DNA from: Planctomycetota bacterium | GTDB lineage: Bacteria > Planctomycetota > Phycisphaerae > Sedimentisphaerales > Anaerohalosphaeraceae | Assembly: GCA_030637065.1 (NCBI GenBank) | Contig: DAOVVQ010000071.1 | Span: forward strand, 1-14,344 | DNA: 14,344 nucleotides | Direction: 5' to 3' | Shown here: piece by piece, positions 13,595 through 14,344 of the stretch | Numbering within the stretch: position 1 is the stretch's first letter | Layout: every line of letters begins with the position of its first letter | Notes under the pieces: model-generated | Databases searched by the model: none | Seen by the model: the letters and a program-made list of their open reading frames with translations, nothing else | What the model was told of the DNA's origin: nothing | Made by a program: the position numbers and the translations under genes

Positions 13595-14344
13595 TCAGAT
13601 CTTGCCCACCGCCAGGCAGCAATTGTGGCCGCCAAAGCCGAGCGAATTACTTATTGCGATATTGACCTTTGCCTGACGCGACTGGCCGGGGACGAAATCG
13701 ATCTTCGGGTCGCACCGCTCGTCGACATTCTCGAGGTTCGCCGTCAGCGGAATCACCGATTGCTCGATCGCCTTGATAGCGGCAATTAATTCCACGGCCC
13801 CGCTTGCTCCTAAGAGATGCCCCAGGCAGCTCTTGGTCGAGCTGACAGCCAGATTGTAGGCGTGGTCGCCGAAGACCGCCTTTATCGCACAACTCTCCGC
13901 GATATCGTTAAGCTCGGTGCTGGTGCCGTGGGCGTTGATGTAATCGACCTTTGCCGGATCGATGTCCGAGTCGGCCAGGGCGATCCTCATTGCCTCGGCG
14001 GCCCCTTTGCCGTCGGGGATCGGCGCTGTAATATGGTAGCCGTCACCGGTGGCTCCGTAGCCTAAGAATTCGCAATAGATGTTTGCGCCGCGTTTTTTGG
14101 CGTGCTCGTACTCTTCCAGTACAAGAACCCCTGCCCCTTCGGAGAGCACAAAGCCGTCGCGATCGCGGTCAAACGGTCTGGAGGCCTTCGTCGGGTCGTC
14201 ATTGCGGGTGCTCAGGGCGGTCAGGCGGTTGAATCCGGTGGCTCCCAGCGGGTGGATCATGCTGTGGGTTCCGCCGGAGATCATCACCTCGGCATCTCCG
14301 CGCCGGATCAGCCTGGTGGCTTCGCCGATGGCCTGGGTGCTGGC
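13595..14344 (-). CDS. fabF: Beta-ketoacyl-ACP synthase II, C-terminal part (cut by window edge)
   Basis: The frame stays open to the window end, giving the last 249 residues of a protein of about 410; the N-terminal part with the catalytic cysteine lies outside. FabF elongates acyl-ACP by condensation with malonyl-ACP in fatty acid synthesis. Visible: PFDRDRDGFVLSEGAGVLVL, INAHGTSTELND with the first active-site His, STKSCLGHLLGASGAVE with the conserved Lys and second His, and SNSLGFGGHN at the C-terminal glycine-rich turn. Both histidines and the lysine are intact, so nothing suggests a decayed chain-length factor, but the cysteine cannot be checked. A fabF paralogue in a secondary pathway cannot be excluded. 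Confidence 0.9.
   Translation of the reverse strand, partial: ASTQAIGEATRLIRRGDAEVMISGGTHSMIHPLGATGFNRLTALSTRNDDPTKASRPFDRDRDGFVLSEGAGVLVLEEYEHAKKRGANIYCEFLGYGATGDGYHITAPIPDGKGAAEAMRIALADSDIDPAKVDYINAHGTSTELNDIAESCAIKAVFGDHAYNLAVSSTKSCLGHLLGASGAVELIAAIKAIEQSVIPLTANLENVDERCDPKIDFVPGQSRQAKVNIAISNSLGFGGHNCCLAVGKI

Overview
The window looks like chromosomal DNA of a Gram-negative-type bacterium with moderately high GC. The best fit is a planctomycete, probably of the Phycisphaerae/Sedimentisphaerales kind. This is an inference from gene content: LL-diaminopimelate aminotransferase, an ECF sigma factor followed by a membrane-anchored anti-sigma-like protein and an exported coiled-coil protein, and a small C4 zinc-type protein of a sort I associate with planctomycetes. 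Periplasmic and lipoprotein functions (Lgt, exported protein) agree with it. No rRNA, tRNA, CRISPR array, transposase or phage gene was seen.

Layout. 1-736: no convincing gene; it holds a short ATCCGC repeat, a 137-bp nested palindrome (element A) and a good promoter for the first operon. 737-5623 (+): dapL, a folK-deoxynucleoside kinase fusion, panC, panD and lgt, a biosynthetic operon for lysine/peptidoglycan, folate plus nucleotide salvage, pantothenate and lipoprotein maturation; panC overlaps the fusion gene, and panD follows a hairpin-rich 138-bp spacer. 5657-5747: a second nested palindrome (element B) with the same plan as element A. 5785-6969 (-): bioF-type synthase. 7142-7984 (+): rhomboid protease. 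8042-10152 (-): sigma factor, anti-sigma-like protein and exported repeat protein, with a dispersed-type hairpin repeat between the first two. 10312-10596 (-) and 10721-10801 (+): a small C4 protein and, divergently, a 26-residue extremely basic microprotein. 10888-12474 (+): a short-form ferredoxin-ASKHA protein (RACo-like corrinoid reactivase family). 12480-13466 (-): calcium/sodium antiporter. 13595-14344 (-): 3' part of a fabF-type ketoacyl-ACP synthase, cut by the window edge.

Most genes are housekeeping metabolism. The items most worth a second look are the two nested palindromic elements with common GGGTGGCA ends but unrelated stem sequences, the 26-residue basic microprotein, the HPPK-deoxynucleoside kinase fusion, and the sigma/anti-sigma/exported-repeat-protein operon. 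Everything here was read by eye; no database or folding program was used.
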